A DNA stretch of 14,264 bases from JBLKSS01 sp047607725 (GTDB taxonomy: Bacteria > Pseudomonadota > Gammaproteobacteria > Enterobacterales > Enterobacteriaceae): the NCBI RefSeq assembly GCF_047607725.1, contig NZ_JBLKSS010000142.1, forward strand, positions 1-14,264, in the 5' to 3' direction. Below are positions 6,765 through 13,054 of this stretch, piece after piece. Under the pieces are notes generated by a model. That model made no database searches. It was not told the DNA's origin and saw nothing but the letters and a program-made list of their open reading frames with translations. A program made the position numbers and the translations under genes. The number at the start of each line of letters is the position of its first letter. Positions within the stretch are counted from its first letter, which is position 1.

Positions 6765-7598
6765 ATGAAAGACAACGCGTTGCGCAAGACAGTTATTTTG
6801 CAAAATTTGCCCGTACAACTCCCCGGCCTGGAGATTTCGCCGCTGTTTCGTCCCGCCACGGATAAAGCGCTGCACAATGTGTGCTATACCGATTACACTT
6901 CGGCGGAGGATTCCCGGCAAAAACACGCGCATTATGAACATGATGACATCGTCGACATTGATTTTATCTGGCATCCCCACACCACGCTGGCTAGCTGCGT
7001 GCCGAGCCACCAGCGGTTCGACTGGGCGGTGGCCTCGCACGTTCTGGAGAATGTCCCGGATCCGCTGGGGTGGATACTGGAGGTGCTGGCGGTACTCAAC
7101 GACGGGGCGATTTTTTCACTGGTATTGCCCAATAAACGCTATTGTTTTGACCGGTTTCGTCAAACCAGCAGCGCGGCGCAGTGGTTGCAATGGTGGTTGA
7201 CTCGCCAGCGGATACCGGCGCCGCCGCAGCTGTATGATTTCCTGCACCATTGCACTTCCGACGACGGTGAGATGTATGAGCGGTTGAAGGATTTGACCCC
7301 CGAAGCCTACCAGAACACCCGGTGCCCGCATTATACGCAGCAGCAGGCGCTGGAATTCGTGCTGAACGCCTGGACTACCGGCCACTATTTTGATGCCCAC
7401 TGCTCGGTTTTCACTCCCGAAAGCGCCGTGGCGATATTGGCCGAGGTGGTTGAACTGGGCATTTTGAACGTCGCGGTGTCCGCCCCGCAGCAGTACGAGG
7501 ATGATTTTTATATCCAACTGACCAAACTGGGCGAACCGGCGCTCTCTCATCCCGGCCCGGGCGCATCAGGTGCGCCTGCCGGCGACCCGCGCGTTTGA
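6765..7598 (+). CDS. SAM-dependent methyltransferase-like protein (class I fold), possibly damaged
   Basis: The 277-residue product resembles the Methyltransf_11-type proteins often found with polysaccharide genes. The part LPGLEISPLFRPATD (about residues 19-33) occupies the place of the SAM-binding motif, usually GxEIGP; here Ser replaces the motif glycine. HDDIVDIDFIW (about 60-70) resembles the acidic second strand. FDWAVASHVLENVPDPLGWI (about 87-106) is motif IV/post-motif, normally SHVIEHVPD, with His to Asn. A hydrophobic strand AIFSLVLPNKRYCFDRFR follows. ATG 6765 is chosen over 6744 because AAAGGA (6754-6759) precedes it at good distance. The substrate is unknown and no sugar-nucleotide genes are adjacent. 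The last 20 or so residues (HPGPGASGAPAGDPRV) are low-complexity; in the next frame from 7561 AHQVRLPATRAFDVARALSL runs to TAA 7621-7623, which may be the original end. The gene may be decaying. Confidence 0.7.
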   Translation: MKDNALRKTVILQNLPVQLPGLEISPLFRPATDKALHNVCYTDYTSAEDSRQKHAHYEHDDIVDIDFIWHPHTTLASCVPSHQRFDWAVASHVLENVPDPLGWILEVLAVLNDGAIFSLVLPNKRYCFDRFRQTSSAAQWLQWWLTRQRIPAPPQLYDFLHHCTSDDGEMYERLKDLTPEAYQNTRCPHYTQQQALEFVLNAWTTGHYFDAHCSVFTPESAVAILAEVVELGILNVAVSAPQQYEDDFYIQLTKLGEPALSHPGPGASGAPAGDPRV

Positions 7599-7635
7599 CG
7601 TGGCGCGTGCTCTTTCCCTCTAACGGCTGAAACAC

Positions 7636-7652
7636 GGGCCGCGGCCCCTTTT
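7636..7652 (+). terminator. Weak terminator-like hairpin after the methyltransferase gene
   Basis: GGGCCGCGGCCC (7636-7647) is a short palindrome followed by CTTTT (7648-7652). A four-pair GGGC/GCCC stem with a CGCG loop is the likely form. It lies 13 bases after the TAA of the alternative methyltransferase tail frame. The stem is short, so confidence is low. Confidence 0.3.
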
Positions 7653-8229
7653 GGGCGGGCGCTTGGCTCACCCCTCGCCAGGTCGGCATTGCTTCTTATC
7701 CCGCCATCCACCGCTAGCCGGTCGAGGGTGAGCGTCATCTTCATCCACCGGTGGTCAAATAAGGGGACCGCGCGTGGTTCCGCCTTTGCCGCCCGCCACC
7801 GTGACGGCGCATGTCATGTTTTGCAGCACCTACAGGCTTGAGGATCCCCGTTCTCGGCTATCGATCTAGAACGTGGTGACGGCCGCCTTTTTTGCCCAGG
7901 GAGTATTGGCCTGGATATGACCGCAAAACCGTTGGGTTGCGCGCCACGACGGCTTTACCAAAGCCGGCCGGCGCCAGTGGCGCGAAAGGCGGGTCTCTCT
8001 TTCACGCTAGCATGTTGTCCATGGCGCAGCGTATAAAAGTGGTCATAGCGTTTTCTTATGACCAGACAGAATAATGTTATGCGCTTAAGTACGTAGTGGC
8101 GGCGAGGATCCTGTGTAACACTCTGATTTCGGGCGGAAGTGCTGTGGGCGGGGCGTGACGCCCCACCATCAATTACTCCCAGGATGGGCGTTTGCGCTCA
8201 GGTGATAATAAGATCGATAAGGAAAACCG
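7653..8229. other. Gene-poor stretch, probably decayed DNA
   Basis: Nearly 600 bases separate the methyltransferase gene from the transporter operon. The longest frames here (minus 7744-7547 and plus 7892-8074) have no recognisable family motif, no convincing ribosome-binding site and skewed low-complexity composition. I read all frames for remnants of known proteins and recognise none. Near the end, GGGGCG (8150-8155) and CGCCCC (8159-8164) can form a small hairpin with a TGA loop. A TGATAATAA stretch at 8203-8211 could be a -10 element for the operon, but no matching -35 is seen. The region is most simply an eroded gene or intergenic spacer. Confidence 0.4.
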
Positions 8230-9057
8230 ATGGCTTATTTTAGGCAGAACTCCAGGTTGACCAGGGCGGCGGGCGCCCTGCTTATGTTAAGTCTCGCTCC
8301 CCTGGCGGCGCGGGCGGATCAGTTGGCGGACATTCAGCGCGCGGGGGTAGTGCGCGTCGCCACCTTCGACGCCAATCCGCCGTTTGGCGCCATTGATGCC
8401 AAAACCTATCGTATTGTCGGTTATGACGTGGATTTCGCCCGCGCCATCGCCGATGCGCTCGGCGTGAAACTGGCGCTGGTGCCCACCAATCCCGCCAACC
8501 GCATACCCTTGCTGCAGTCTGGCAAGGCCGATCTGATTATTGCCGACATTACGATTACGCCTGAGCGGGCACAAGTGATTGATTTCTCAATTCCTTACTT
8601 TGTCACCGGTCAGCAATTCCTGGTGCCGGCCGCGTCGTCGGATAAGCTGGAGGACTATGCCTCGGCCAGGATCGGCGCCGTGAAGGGCACAACCGGCGAA
8701 CAGGCGCTGCATCACCGTTTTCCCAAAGCCCGGGTACTGGCCTATGACGATATTCCGCTGGCGCTGTCGGCGCTGCGCAACGGCAATGTCAAAGCCATCA
8801 CCCAGGACAGCACCATTCTGGCGGGGCTGTTGGCCGGCGCGCCGGATAAGGCAAACTACAAGATTTTGCCGGAGTTGCTAAGCGAGGAGCAAATCGGCAT
8901 CGGCGTTAAAAAAGGGGAGGGCGCGCTGTTGAACGCTGTCAATCAGCAGCTTATCGCGCTTGAACATAGCGGGGAGGCACAGCGGATTTACAACAGCTGG
9001 TTTGGACCGCAATCCCCGGCGCCGCAACCGCGGTCGTTCACCATAACCTCCCGTTAA
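8230..9057 (+). CDS. Polar amino acid ABC transporter, periplasmic substrate-binding protein
   Basis: The 275-residue product is a family-3 (SBP_bac_3) binding protein that captures an amino acid in the periplasm and delivers it to the membrane permease. A signal peptide is evident: basic start (MAYFRQNSRLTR), hydrophobic core (AAGALLMLSLAPLA) and a likely cleavage after ARA near residue 29. The family signature follows: GVVRVATFDANPPFGAID, GYDVDFARAIADALGVKLAL, RIPLLQSGKADLIIADITIT and ERAQVIDFSIPYF. The C-terminal ALLNAVNQQLIAL...IYNSWFG block is also typical. AAGGA at 8219-8223 precedes ATG 8230 at six bases. It opens a four-gene operon (binding protein, ATPase, two permeases). The substrate cannot be told from sequence alone; resemblance to Gln/Glu/Asp and cystine binders is general. 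No damage is seen. Confidence 0.92.
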   Translation: MAYFRQNSRLTRAAGALLMLSLAPLAARADQLADIQRAGVVRVATFDANPPFGAIDAKTYRIVGYDVDFARAIADALGVKLALVPTNPANRIPLLQSGKADLIIADITITPERAQVIDFSIPYFVTGQQFLVPAASSDKLEDYASARIGAVKGTTGEQALHHRFPKARVLAYDDIPLALSALRNGNVKAITQDSTILAGLLAGAPDKANYKILPELLSEEQIGIGVKKGEGALLNAVNQQLIALEHSGEAQRIYNSWFGPQSPAPQPRSFTITSR

Positions 9058-9058
9058 C

Positions 9059-9071
9059 AGGCGGTGCCGTG
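9059..9071 (+). promoter_or_regulatory. Ribosome-binding site and GTG start choice for the ATPase gene
   Basis: AGGCGG (9059-9064) differs from the AGGAGG consensus at one base and starts two bases after the binding-protein stop (TAA 9055-9057). It is 4 bases from GTG 9069 and 7 bases from GTG 9072. The only in-frame ATG nearby (9099) is buried in the 9089-9112 hairpin, which argues for one of the GTG codons. Confidence 0.5.
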
Positions 9072-9890
9072 GTGAAGTCATTATATGTCCCGGCGGCAAT
9101 GTTGCCGCCGGGGGCGGGCGATGTTTCGGTAGCGGTGGAGTTTCGCCGGGTGGGCAAAGTTTTCGGCCAGCAGTCGGTGCTGCGGGATATCAATTTCCAA
9201 GTAAACGCAGGGGAAGTGGTGGCGATCTGCGGGCCGTCAGGCTCCGGTAAGTCCACCTTGATCCGCCTCATCAATCAGCTTGAAACCCTGAGCAGCGGCG
9301 AGATTTTTGTTCACCAGCGCTCCACCGCCGGACTGCGCGGCCGACAACTGCGGGCGCTGCGTACCGGCATTGGTTTCGTCTTTCAGCAGTTTAATCTCTA
9401 TACCCATCTGACTGCACTGGATAATGTCGCGCTGGCCCTTATCAAAATTCAGAAGTTGAGCGTGGCCGCGGCGCATCAGCACGCGCGCGAGAAGCTGCGC
9501 CAGGTCGGATTGGCGGACAAGGCGCAGCATTTCCCCCATCAGCTTTCGGGGGGCCAGCAGCAGCGGGTGGCTATCGCGCGCGTGTTGGCCACCGATGCCG
9601 ATATTATTTTGTTCGATGAACCTACCTCGGCGCTGGACTCCGAGATGATCGGCGAAGTGTTGGCGGTGATGCGCGATTTGGCCGGCAGCGGGATGACCAT
9701 GATTGTAGTCACCCATGAGATGCAGTTCGCCCGTGAGATAGCCGATCGGGTGGTATTCATGGACGGCGGCGAGATCCTCGAGCAGGCCGAGCCGGCGTTA
9801 TTCTTCACCCGGCCGCAGCATCCCCGCGCCCAACGTTTTCTGGAAAGGGTGCTGTCGCCGCTCGGCACCGGGGAGCCGACACCCTTATGA
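9069..9890 (+). CDS. Polar amino acid ABC transporter, ATP-binding protein (GlnQ/GltL type)
   Basis: This cytoplasmic ATPase powers the importer. The 273-residue product has Walker A GPSGSGKST (about 55-63), Q-loop VFQQFNLYTHLTALDNV (104-120), signature LSGGQQQRVAIAR (159-171), Walker B IILFDEPTSALD (179-190) and H-loop VVTHEM (213-218), all intact. The conserved core begins at VEFRRVGKVFGQQSVLRDIN, so the first 22 or so residues are an extension relative to GlnQ (240 residues). Start is GTG 9069 or 9072. It follows the binding protein gene by 11 bases, and its last codon and stop overlap the ATG of the first permease (ATGA, 9887-9890), so the genes are almost certainly translationally coupled. 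It is distinct from the broken tcyN copy at 3318. The intact motifs indicate a working enzyme. Confidence 0.94.
   Translation: MVKSLYVPAAMLPPGAGDVSVAVEFRRVGKVFGQQSVLRDINFQVNAGEVVAICGPSGSGKSTLIRLINQLETLSSGEIFVHQRSTAGLRGRQLRALRTGIGFVFQQFNLYTHLTALDNVALALIKIQKLSVAAAHQHAREKLRQVGLADKAQHFPHQLSGGQQQRVAIARVLATDADIILFDEPTSALDSEMIGEVLAVMRDLAGSGMTMIVVTHEMQFAREIADRVVFMDGGEILEQAEPALFFTRPQHPRAQRFLERVLSPLGTGEPTPL
9089..9112 (+). other. Perfect 11-bp hairpin at the binding-protein/ATPase junction
   Basis: CCCGGCGGCAA (9089-9099) is exactly complementary to TTGCCGCCGGG (9102-9112) around a TG centre. In RNA it would give at least nine G/C-rich pairs with a small loop. It begins 32 bases after the binding-protein stop and lies within the first codons of the ATPase frame. 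Hairpins at this junction in other ABC operons protect the binding-protein mRNA and lower downstream expression; that role here is inferred. Confidence 0.65.
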
Positions 9891-10645
9891 TTTGGCATCC
9901 TGATTGGGCCGGCGTGCTGAACGGTCAGCCGTTGGCGTGGATTGGTACCGGCTTTGTCACTACCTTGCTGGTGACGTTGGTGGGGTCGCTTTTGGCCACG
10001 GTGATGCTGCTGCTGCTCTTGGCGCTGCGTATGATGCCGGGCCGTACCGGGCTGTTGCTGGTGGCGGGCTGGGTTTCGCTCTTTCGCAATACGCCTTTGC
10101 TGGTACAGCTGTTTTTTTGGTATTTTGCCGCCTGGAGCGCGCTGCCGGTCGGTTGGCGCGACTATTTGGCCGACGACCACCGCTGGGCGACATTGCTCGG
10201 CAATCTTCCTTGGCTGACGCCGGAGTTTATCTGCGCCGCCTGGGGGTTGGCGGTGTTCAGCGCGGCTTACCTGCTTGAAGAGTTGCAGGCGGGGCTTAAC
10301 GCCCTGCCGGCGGGGCAGCGCGAAGCGGCGATCGCGCAAGGTTTCAGCCGCCTGGCGATGCTGCGTTACATCCTCCTGCCGCAGGGGGTGCGTAACGCTT
10401 GGCAGCCCCTGGTTGGTCAATACCTCAACTTGATGAAGCTCTCCTCCCTGGCGTCCGCCATCGGCTTTGGCGAGTTGACTTATTACATCAGCCAGATTGA
10501 AAGTTACAATGCCCACGCGCTGGAGGGGTTCGCCGTCGGTACCGCGCTGTATCTGCTGCTGGGGCTGGCGATGGGCGCAATTTTGCTGCAGCTGGGCCCA
10601 CGGCCGCATCGGCGCGGTGCGCGGGAGGCCGGTCATGAATTTTAA
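9887..10645 (+). CDS. Polar amino acid ABC transporter permease (HisM family), first subunit
   Basis: The 252-residue product is an integral membrane permease of the HisM/GltJ type. Hydrophobic segments are visible at TTLLVTLVGSLLATVMLLLLLAL (quoted as landmark: TTLLVTLVGS...LLLLAL, about 25-47), WVSLFRNTPLLVQLFFWYF (about 62-80), ICAAWGLAVFSAAYLLEEL and a C-terminal LYLLLGLAMGAILLQLG. The FRNTPLLVQ motif is characteristic of the family. The cytoplasmic EAA loop reads EAAIAQGFSRLAMLRYILLP, the contact site for the ATPase. ATG 9887 overlaps the ATPase stop, and its end overlaps the next permease start by 11 bases. Proteins of this operon therefore form a 1:2:1:1-type importer with two different permeases. 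No lesion is seen. Substrate unknown. Confidence 0.93.
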   Translation: MIWHPDWAGVLNGQPLAWIGTGFVTTLLVTLVGSLLATVMLLLLLALRMMPGRTGLLLVAGWVSLFRNTPLLVQLFFWYFAAWSALPVGWRDYLADDHRWATLLGNLPWLTPEFICAAWGLAVFSAAYLLEELQAGLNALPAGQREAAIAQGFSRLAMLRYILLPQGVRNAWQPLVGQYLNLMKLSSLASAIGFGELTYYISQIESYNAHALEGFAVGTALYLLLGLAMGAILLQLGPRPHRRGAREAGHEF

Positions 10646-11348
10646 TTGGGCGGTGGTGCAGGATAATCTGACGTATCTGCTTTGGGGCAGGGTGGCGGAA
10701 GGGGAACCCGGCGGCCTGCTGCTAACGATCCTGATAGCGCTTGCTGCGGGCGTCATCGCCCTGGCACTGGGTGTGCTGCTAGCGGCGGTGGCCTGGCGTT
10801 ACGCCGGCTGGACGCGTCGCTTACTGTTTGTCTGGGCGGATCTTATCCGCGGTATCCCGCTCATTTTCGTGATTTTCTGGCTTTACTTCCTGCTGCCGGT
10901 GGCGTTCGGCCATTCTCTGCCCGGTGCGGTAACCGTCACGCTGGCGCTGGCCTGGTTTACCTCCGCGGCGGTCATGCACGCGACGCTGGCCGGTCTGCGG
11001 GCCTTACCGACGGGTCAGGTGGAAGCCGGGTTGGCCAGCGGTCTTAGCCATTGGCACGTCCTGCGGTTGATTCTGCTGCCCCAGGCCTGGCCGAATTTGT
11101 TGCCCTCCTGGACCGGTTTGCTAACGTCGCTGATTAAGGATACGTCGCTGGCGTTTATCGTCAATGTGCCGGAGCTGACCACCGTGGCAGGCCAGGTCAA
11201 CAGCCGGCTGCAGATTTATCCGGCCGAAATCTTCTTGCTGGTCGGCGTGCTGTATTATGTCTTGTGCGCATCGCTCACCGCGTTGGCGGCCTGGTCCGGT
11301 CGCAGCGCCGGGCTGCGTCGCGGCGGCGAACGCCGCCCGGGGGCTTAA
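10635..11348 (+). CDS. Polar amino acid ABC transporter permease (HisM family), second subunit
   Basis: The 237-residue product is the partner permease (GltK/HisQ-like). It has the N-terminal membrane segment LLLTILIALAAGVIALALGV, the family motif LIRGIPLIFVIFWLYFLLP (about residues 70-88), and the EAA loop EAGLASGLSHWHVLRLILLP. It continues with SLIKDTSLAFIVNVPELTTV, which is also typical, and a last segment at IFLLVGVLYYVLCASLTALA. ATG 10635 is chosen because GGAGG (10624-10628) lies just upstream and the in-frame extension back to 10497 reads as non-family sequence inside the preceding gene. The 11-base overlap suggests coupled translation. The C-terminus is basic and Gly/Arg-rich (SGRSAGLRRGGERRPGA). 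The frame is intact, so the whole transporter appears functional. Confidence 0.93.
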   Translation: MNFNWAVVQDNLTYLLWGRVAEGEPGGLLLTILIALAAGVIALALGVLLAAVAWRYAGWTRRLLFVWADLIRGIPLIFVIFWLYFLLPVAFGHSLPGAVTVTLALAWFTSAAVMHATLAGLRALPTGQVEAGLASGLSHWHVLRLILLPQAWPNLLPSWTGLLTSLIKDTSLAFIVNVPELTTVAGQVNSRLQIYPAEIFLLVGVLYYVLCASLTALAAWSGRSAGLRRGGERRPGA

Positions 11349-11510
11349 GGCGAGCGGCGGCAGCCTGGATAGTGGTGGCGCTGCATAAGACTTTCGTGCT
11401 GACGCCGTTTCGCGTTGCGGCCTTCCCGCACCGGCGAACGCTATTGGGGTGAGGCGAACGGCGGCCTCGCTATAGGCAATGCCGTGCGCTCTGATGGCGT
11501 TGCTTCGGCG
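11349..11510. other. Spacer between convergent genes
   Basis: The 162 bases between the second permease and the 3' end of the MarR gene hold no gene. GAGGC (11451-11455) and GCCTC (11464-11468) can form a hairpin with an 8-base loop, which could act on either transcript. It has no T run on either strand, so I do not call it a terminator. Confidence 0.35.
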
Positions 11511-11996
11511 CTACTCGTTCGCCTGCAGCCAATGGCGCAGCAATGCGGTTAACTGCTGGCGCTGCGCCACATCAAGCGGCGCCAGCAGGCGTTGTTCATT
11601 CTCTACATGGGCGGTCATGGCGCTGTCGATGAGCGCCAGCCCAGCGTCGGTCAACCCGACTTTGCAGCTGCGGCGATCGTGCTCATGGGGCTGGCGGTAA
11701 ATCAGCCTGCGCGTGAGTAGCTTGTCCAGCCGCACCGACATGGCGCCGGAGGATAGCATCAACGTTTGATACAGCCGGGTTGGCGTCATCTCTTCCCCGC
11801 TGCGGCGCAGGGTAGCGAGTATATCGAACTCTACCGGCTCCATGCCCGCGCGGGCATGGAGCGCATTGACCTGGGCGCCGATCAGGTTATTCATCCGGGC
11901 AAGACGGCCGACCAGACCCATGGGCAGGCAATCCAAATCCAGGCGCTGGCTGCGCCATTGTTCGAGTACGCGGTCGACATGGTCCTGGTTCATCAT
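11511..11996 (-). CDS. MarR-family transcriptional regulator, PecS-like
   Basis: The 161-residue product is a winged-helix repressor resembling the PecS subgroup of MarR. It has the N-terminal VLEQWRSQRLDLDCLPMGLVGRLARM (about residues 9-34; key residues W, D-L-D, P-M, GRL-R), typical of PecS. Next come EPVEFDILATLRRSG, the recognition helix TPTRLYQTLMLSSGAMSVRL, and the wing HEHDRRSCKVGLTDAG. The frame is open back to 12053. ATG 11996 (or 11993) is preferred: GGGGGA precedes it, the family begins near here, and a TATAAT -10 box at 12057-12052 on this strand would start transcription near 12045, inside the longer version. The gene is divergent from a broken EamA transporter gene, the PecS/PecM arrangement, with a palindrome between them. 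PecS-type proteins sense urate or phenolic/oxidative signals; the ligand here is not known. Confidence 0.88.
   Translation of the reverse strand: MMNQDHVDRVLEQWRSQRLDLDCLPMGLVGRLARMNNLIGAQVNALHARAGMEPVEFDILATLRRSGEEMTPTRLYQTLMLSSGAMSVRLDKLLTRRLIYRQPHEHDRRSCKVGLTDAGLALIDSAMTAHVENEQRLLAPLDVAQRQQLTALLRHWLQANE
11837..11862. repeat. 26-bp perfect palindrome inside the MarR gene
   Basis: The half GCTCCATGCCCGC is followed directly by its exact reverse complement, with no spacer. On the minus strand it encodes the residues around ALHARAGMEP of the regulator. It is long for a chance coding palindrome. Either an mRNA hairpin or a protein-binding site inside the gene is possible. Nothing in the sequence decides between them. 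Confidence 0.6.
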
Positions 11997-12051
11997 TTCC
12001 CCCGACAGTGCATTGATCAAAAGATACTTGAGAAGCTGAAATGTTTCAATC

Positions 12052-12057
12052 ATTATA
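12052..12057 (-). promoter_or_regulatory. -10 box for the MarR gene
   Basis: Read on the minus strand this hexamer is TATAAT, the exact -10 consensus, overlapping the edge of the palindromic operator. The -35 region at the expected distance (CAAAAA on the minus strand, 12080-12075) is weak, as is common for repressed promoters. A start near 12045 leaves about 50 bases of leader before ATG 11996. Confidence 0.55.
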
Positions 12058-12073
12058 TCTTTTATAAAAGATA
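12056..12073. promoter_or_regulatory. Probable MarR/PecS-type operator, perfect 18-bp palindrome
   Basis: TATCTTTTATAAAAGATA is perfectly self-complementary, A/T-rich in a G/C-rich region, and lies between the divergent regulator and transporter genes. Related half-sites flank it: AAAAGATACTT occurs at both 12019-12029 and 12066-12076, and GAAAGATA at 12081-12088. It overlaps the -10 box of the regulator gene and ends 17 bases before the transporter ATG, so a bound repressor would block both genes. MarR dimers bind palindromes of about this size; use by this regulator is inferred. Confidence 0.75.
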
Positions 12074-12090
12074 CTTTTTGGAAAGATAAA

Positions 12091-12983
12091 ATGCCTATTC
12101 TCCCCGCCTTGCTTGCTCCGATACTGTGGGGCAGTACCTACGCGACGGTCGGATTGTTTTTGCAAGAATAATCTCCCGTCTGGGTGGCGGTCTGGCGCGC
12201 GCTACCGGCCGGTATTCTGCTGTTGCTGATTCACCCAACCAAACCGCCGCTGCCGGCGAAAAAAATGCTGGCGCTAAGCTTTTGCAATATTGCGGCCTTT
12301 TTTCTGCTGCTTTTTATCGCCGCCTACCGGTTGCCGGGATCGATTGCCGGCACACTAAGCGCCACCATGCCGCTGCAGATGATGATGCTGCGCTGGCTGC
12401 AGGAAGGAAAAAGGCCGTCTTGGTGGATGGCGCTGCTGTCATTGGCCGGTATCGCCGGCGTGGCGTTATTACTTAATCCCTCCTCGTCACCGGATCTGGT
12501 CGGGGTAGCGGCGACGCTGTTGATTGCCCAGTCCACGTTGTGGATGAGTCGCTGGCAATACCGGGATGCGCTGGCGCTGACCGCCTGGCACTGCTGCTCG
12601 GCGGCATCATGTTGCTGCCGGTGGCGCTGGCGGGGCCGCCGCCCCTGCCGCGGCCACACGCCTGGCCGGGACTCATTTGGCTGGTGCTGGCCAACAGCGC
12701 GCTGGCGTATTGGTGCTGGGTATGGGCGCTGAACCGCTTTGGCCCCGCGGTGATGTCGATAGTGTCGTTGCTTAATCCGCTGAGCGCGGTGATGCTGGGG
12801 GTCATGCTGTTGCCGGAGCGGTTGTCGTGGCCGCAGTGGCTCGGTATCGCACTGATTTTGCTCGCAGTGCTGTTGATGAAAATCCCCACTGCGCTGCGCC
12901 GGCCCGTGCGTGCAAAAGCGGCTAAGGGCGTACCGCCCGCCGCCGCCGCGGACAGGCCAGGGGGCAGGCCGCAGCAGCGGTGA
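12091..12983 (+). pseudogene. EamA/DMT-family transporter, PecM-like, nonsense codon and frameshift
   Basis: The gene would encode a ten-segment inner-membrane exporter of the drug/metabolite family. It starts MPILPALLAPILWGSTYATV, with the EamA-typical WGSTY motif. At 12169-12171 a TAA interrupts QE-SPVWVAVWRALPAG, most simply a changed Tyr codon. The frame continues (LLLLIHPTKPPLPAKKMLAL, AAYRLPGSIAGTLSATMPLQ) to about 12590. There one base is missing in TGGCACTGCTG, and the rest follows in another frame as LLLGGIMLLPVALAG, LANSALAYWCWVWALNRFGP and MSIVSLLNPLSAVMLG, to the stop at 12981-12983. Restoring the base gives 297 codons plus stop, usual for the family. It is divergent from the PecS-like regulator. 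In PecS/PecM systems PecM exports a pigment or phenolic compound; the substrate here is unknown. Two lesions make it non-functional. Confidence 0.9.
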
Positions 12984-13054
12984 TAGCACGGCGCGCGGGC
13001 GGGGGGATCGATCCTGGCGGGCTCTCACGGCAGGGTGCCACTGTCCGCGGCAGG

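Noticed and set aside
7547..7744. 65-codon minus frame in the gap
   Set aside because: It overlaps the methyltransferase end, becomes Arg/Ala/Gly/Pro-rich and has no recognisable domain.
7892..8074. 60-codon plus frame in the gap
   Set aside because: No family motif and no convincing ribosome-binding site; it may be a remnant, but nothing supports a gene.
8203..8211. TGATAATAA as a promoter of the transporter operon
   Set aside because: The -10 resemblance is fair, but no -35 element lies at a proper distance, so it is mentioned only with the gap region.
9539..10756. Open frame of 405 codons on the minus strand
   Set aside because: It lies opposite the intact ATPase and permease genes, has low-complexity Arg/Gln/His-rich sequence and no family motif. 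It is a composition shadow of GC-rich genes.
11997..12053. Longer MarR start at 12053
   Set aside because: It lies upstream of the expected transcription start from the TATAAT box and would include an operator-like half-site in the coding region; a better ribosome-binding site precedes 11996.
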